In this document: one piece after another, positions 63,241 to 64,000 of the stretch
Layout of the letters: every line of letters begins with the position of its first letter
How positions within the stretch are numbered: the stretch's first letter is position 1
Source of the DNA: Prorocentrum cordatum
Taxonomy: Eukaryota; Sar; Dinophyceae; Prorocentrales; Prorocentraceae
Assembly: GCA_963575745.1 (NCBI GenBank)
Contig: CAUYUJ010000892.1
Coordinates: 222,766-286,765, forward strand
Reading direction: 5' to 3'
DNA: 64,000 bases
Made by a program: the position numbers and the translations under genes
The notes under the pieces: generated by a model
Database searches by the model: none
Seen by the model: the letters and a program-made list of their open reading frames with translations, nothing else
What the model was told of the DNA's origin: nothing

Positions 63241-63659
63241 AAAATGAGAGAGAAAACGGAGGGATAATGGAACGGAAGAGAAGGAGAACAGAGACTGAGA
63301 AGTTGACAAATTTAGAGAGAGAGAGAAGAGGAGAGAGAGAGAGAGGGAGGAGAGAGAGAGAGAGAGACAACGAAAACAGGCGGAGAGGATCAGATGTTGT
63401 TAAGTTAAAACATATCGAATGCCCTCTCCTGGAAGAGGGTCATGGGGATGTGGGGGGGCGGGGGGCGGGGCAGGGGGGGGCGGGGGCCCAGAGGCCACCA
63501 CGACGGACCCAAAAACGCCCTCCCCGCGGCCCAGGAGAGGAGGAGGTGAAAGGGCGGGGGAGGAGGAGGGGGGAGGAGGAGGAGGGGGGAAGGAGGAGGA
63601 GGGGCAGAAGGAGGAGGAGGAGGAGGCGGAGGAGGAGGAGGAGGAGGAGGAGCGGCCCG
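63241..63659. other. Purine-rich spacer
   Basis: Continues with imperfect GA/GGA repeats; (GGA)n at about 63540-63655. No gene. Confidence 0.6.
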
Positions 63660-63782
63660 CGTAAGTCACTCGTAAGTTCGGTCGCGCGTGAGCGCCCTCG
63701 TGTCCAGTATCCAGTATCCGCGCGGCGCGCTGCGCTGGCGTCCTGCGTAAGTCGCCGCGTAAAGTCGCTATGTTCTCGTGCC
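63660..63782 (-). repeat. AGCGACCTTACGCGG repeat, inverted copy
   Basis: The minus strand reads ACATAGCGACTTTACGCGGC, then GACTTACGC and CACGAGGGCGCTCACGCG, aligning with 45450-45560 and 24450-24540. Confidence 0.6.
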
Positions 63783-63804
63783 TCCGTCGCCATTTGGGCC
63801 CGAG
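63783..63804 (+). promoter_or_regulatory. Diverged spliced-leader relic
   Basis: This 22-nt stretch matches the dinoflagellate leader at 18 of 22 ungapped positions (changes at leader positions 6, 14, 18 and 20). It ends 48 nt before the ATG at 63853, where a relic leader would sit in a 5' UTR. Confidence 0.6.
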
Positions 63805-63852
63805 CCAAGCTGCGCGCGGATCAACTCGGCCGCCGGCGGCGGCGGCGGCAGC

Positions 63853-64000
63853 ATGTCGGTGCTGCGCCTCGAGCTGGACCCGGCCCTCCTGCAGCGTATG
63901 CGGGAGCGCCGCCTCGCGGGCTACGCGAGGGTCCTCGCCGAGCTCGGGGTTCAGGAGCCCTCGGACCTCTCGTGCGTCGACCTGGAGGACCTCATCAAAG
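63853..64000 (+). CDS. 5' end of a host gene, possible SAM-like domain
   Basis: ATG at 63853, after a GGC-rich 5' UTR, opens 49 codons to the window edge with no stop: MSVLRLELDPALLQRMRERR, LAGYARVLAELGVQEPSDLS and CVDLEDLIK. The pattern Y-x-x-x-L-x-E-L-G-V, then S-D-L, then DLEDL resembles the start of a SAM-type helical domain; this is a weak inference from 30 residues. Strong codon bias toward G/C at third positions and the upstream leader relic support a real gene. The last base may begin the next codon or an intron. Confidence 0.6.
   Translation, partial: MSVLRLELDPALLQRMRERRLAGYARVLAELGVQEPSDLSCVDLEDLIK

Overview
The window reads as nuclear DNA of a dinoflagellate. The clearest sign is at 25788-25809: a 22-nt stretch that matches the dinoflagellate trans-spliced leader (DinoSL) at 21 of 22 positions, 6 nt downstream of a pyrimidine tract ending in CAG. 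Other signs are high GC, an almost complete lack of intact host genes, very dense retroelements of several classes, and abundant trinucleotide, (GGA)n and (GA)n tracts. The species cannot be fixed from the sequence alone; a large-genome GC-rich lineage such as Prorocentrum would fit, but that is a guess.

Layout. 27-7440 (+): decayed LINE (LINE-A) with coiled-coil ORF1, endonuclease, reverse transcriptase, RNase H and a C-terminal Cys/His region; a short stem-loop motif is repeated near both of its ends. 7880-15227 (-): a tyrosine-recombinase (YR) retroelement with gag, RT, RNase H and YR. It is bounded by two pairs of identical direct repeats in the split order A1-ORFs-B1-A2-B2, the arrangement known from PAT/Ngaro-like DIRS elements, and it carries an 81-bp higher-order satellite in its leader. 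15.2-25.7 kb: repeat-dominated DNA with a GGGAATAC repeat series, two copies of a CAAGA repeat with about 10.6-bp spacing, a ~100-bp satellite, and a duplicated 0.7-0.8 kb segment. 25748-26866 (+): a probable retroposed host gene with a splice acceptor, the DinoSL relic and an intronless reading frame. 27171-31031 (+): second LINE (LINE-B). 31032-41369 (-): a whole Ty1/copia-like element (Copia-A) with ~100-bp TG...CA LTRs, a tRNA-iMet-like primer site, gag, integrase, RT and RNase H, inserted into or next to the LINE-B tail. 41.4-54.7 kb: fold-back elements, microsatellites, more CAAGA copies and tandem repeats, with no recognisable gene. 54726-59290 (-): a second copia-like element (Copia-B), 5'-truncated. 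59.3-63.8 kb: microsatellites, an inverted array of the ~100-bp satellite, and a 44-bp-arm fold-back. 63783-64000 (+): a diverged DinoSL-like sequence 48 nt before a good ATG that opens a gene running off the window.

Functionally the window is a retroelement graveyard with at least five independent retroelements, most frameshifted. One of them, the YR element, has perfect terminal repeats and so looks recently mobile. Only two candidate host genes are seen (25.8 kb and 63.85 kb), and both carry spliced-leader relics. This fits the known dinoflagellate cycle in which trans-spliced mRNAs are reverse-transcribed and re-inserted.
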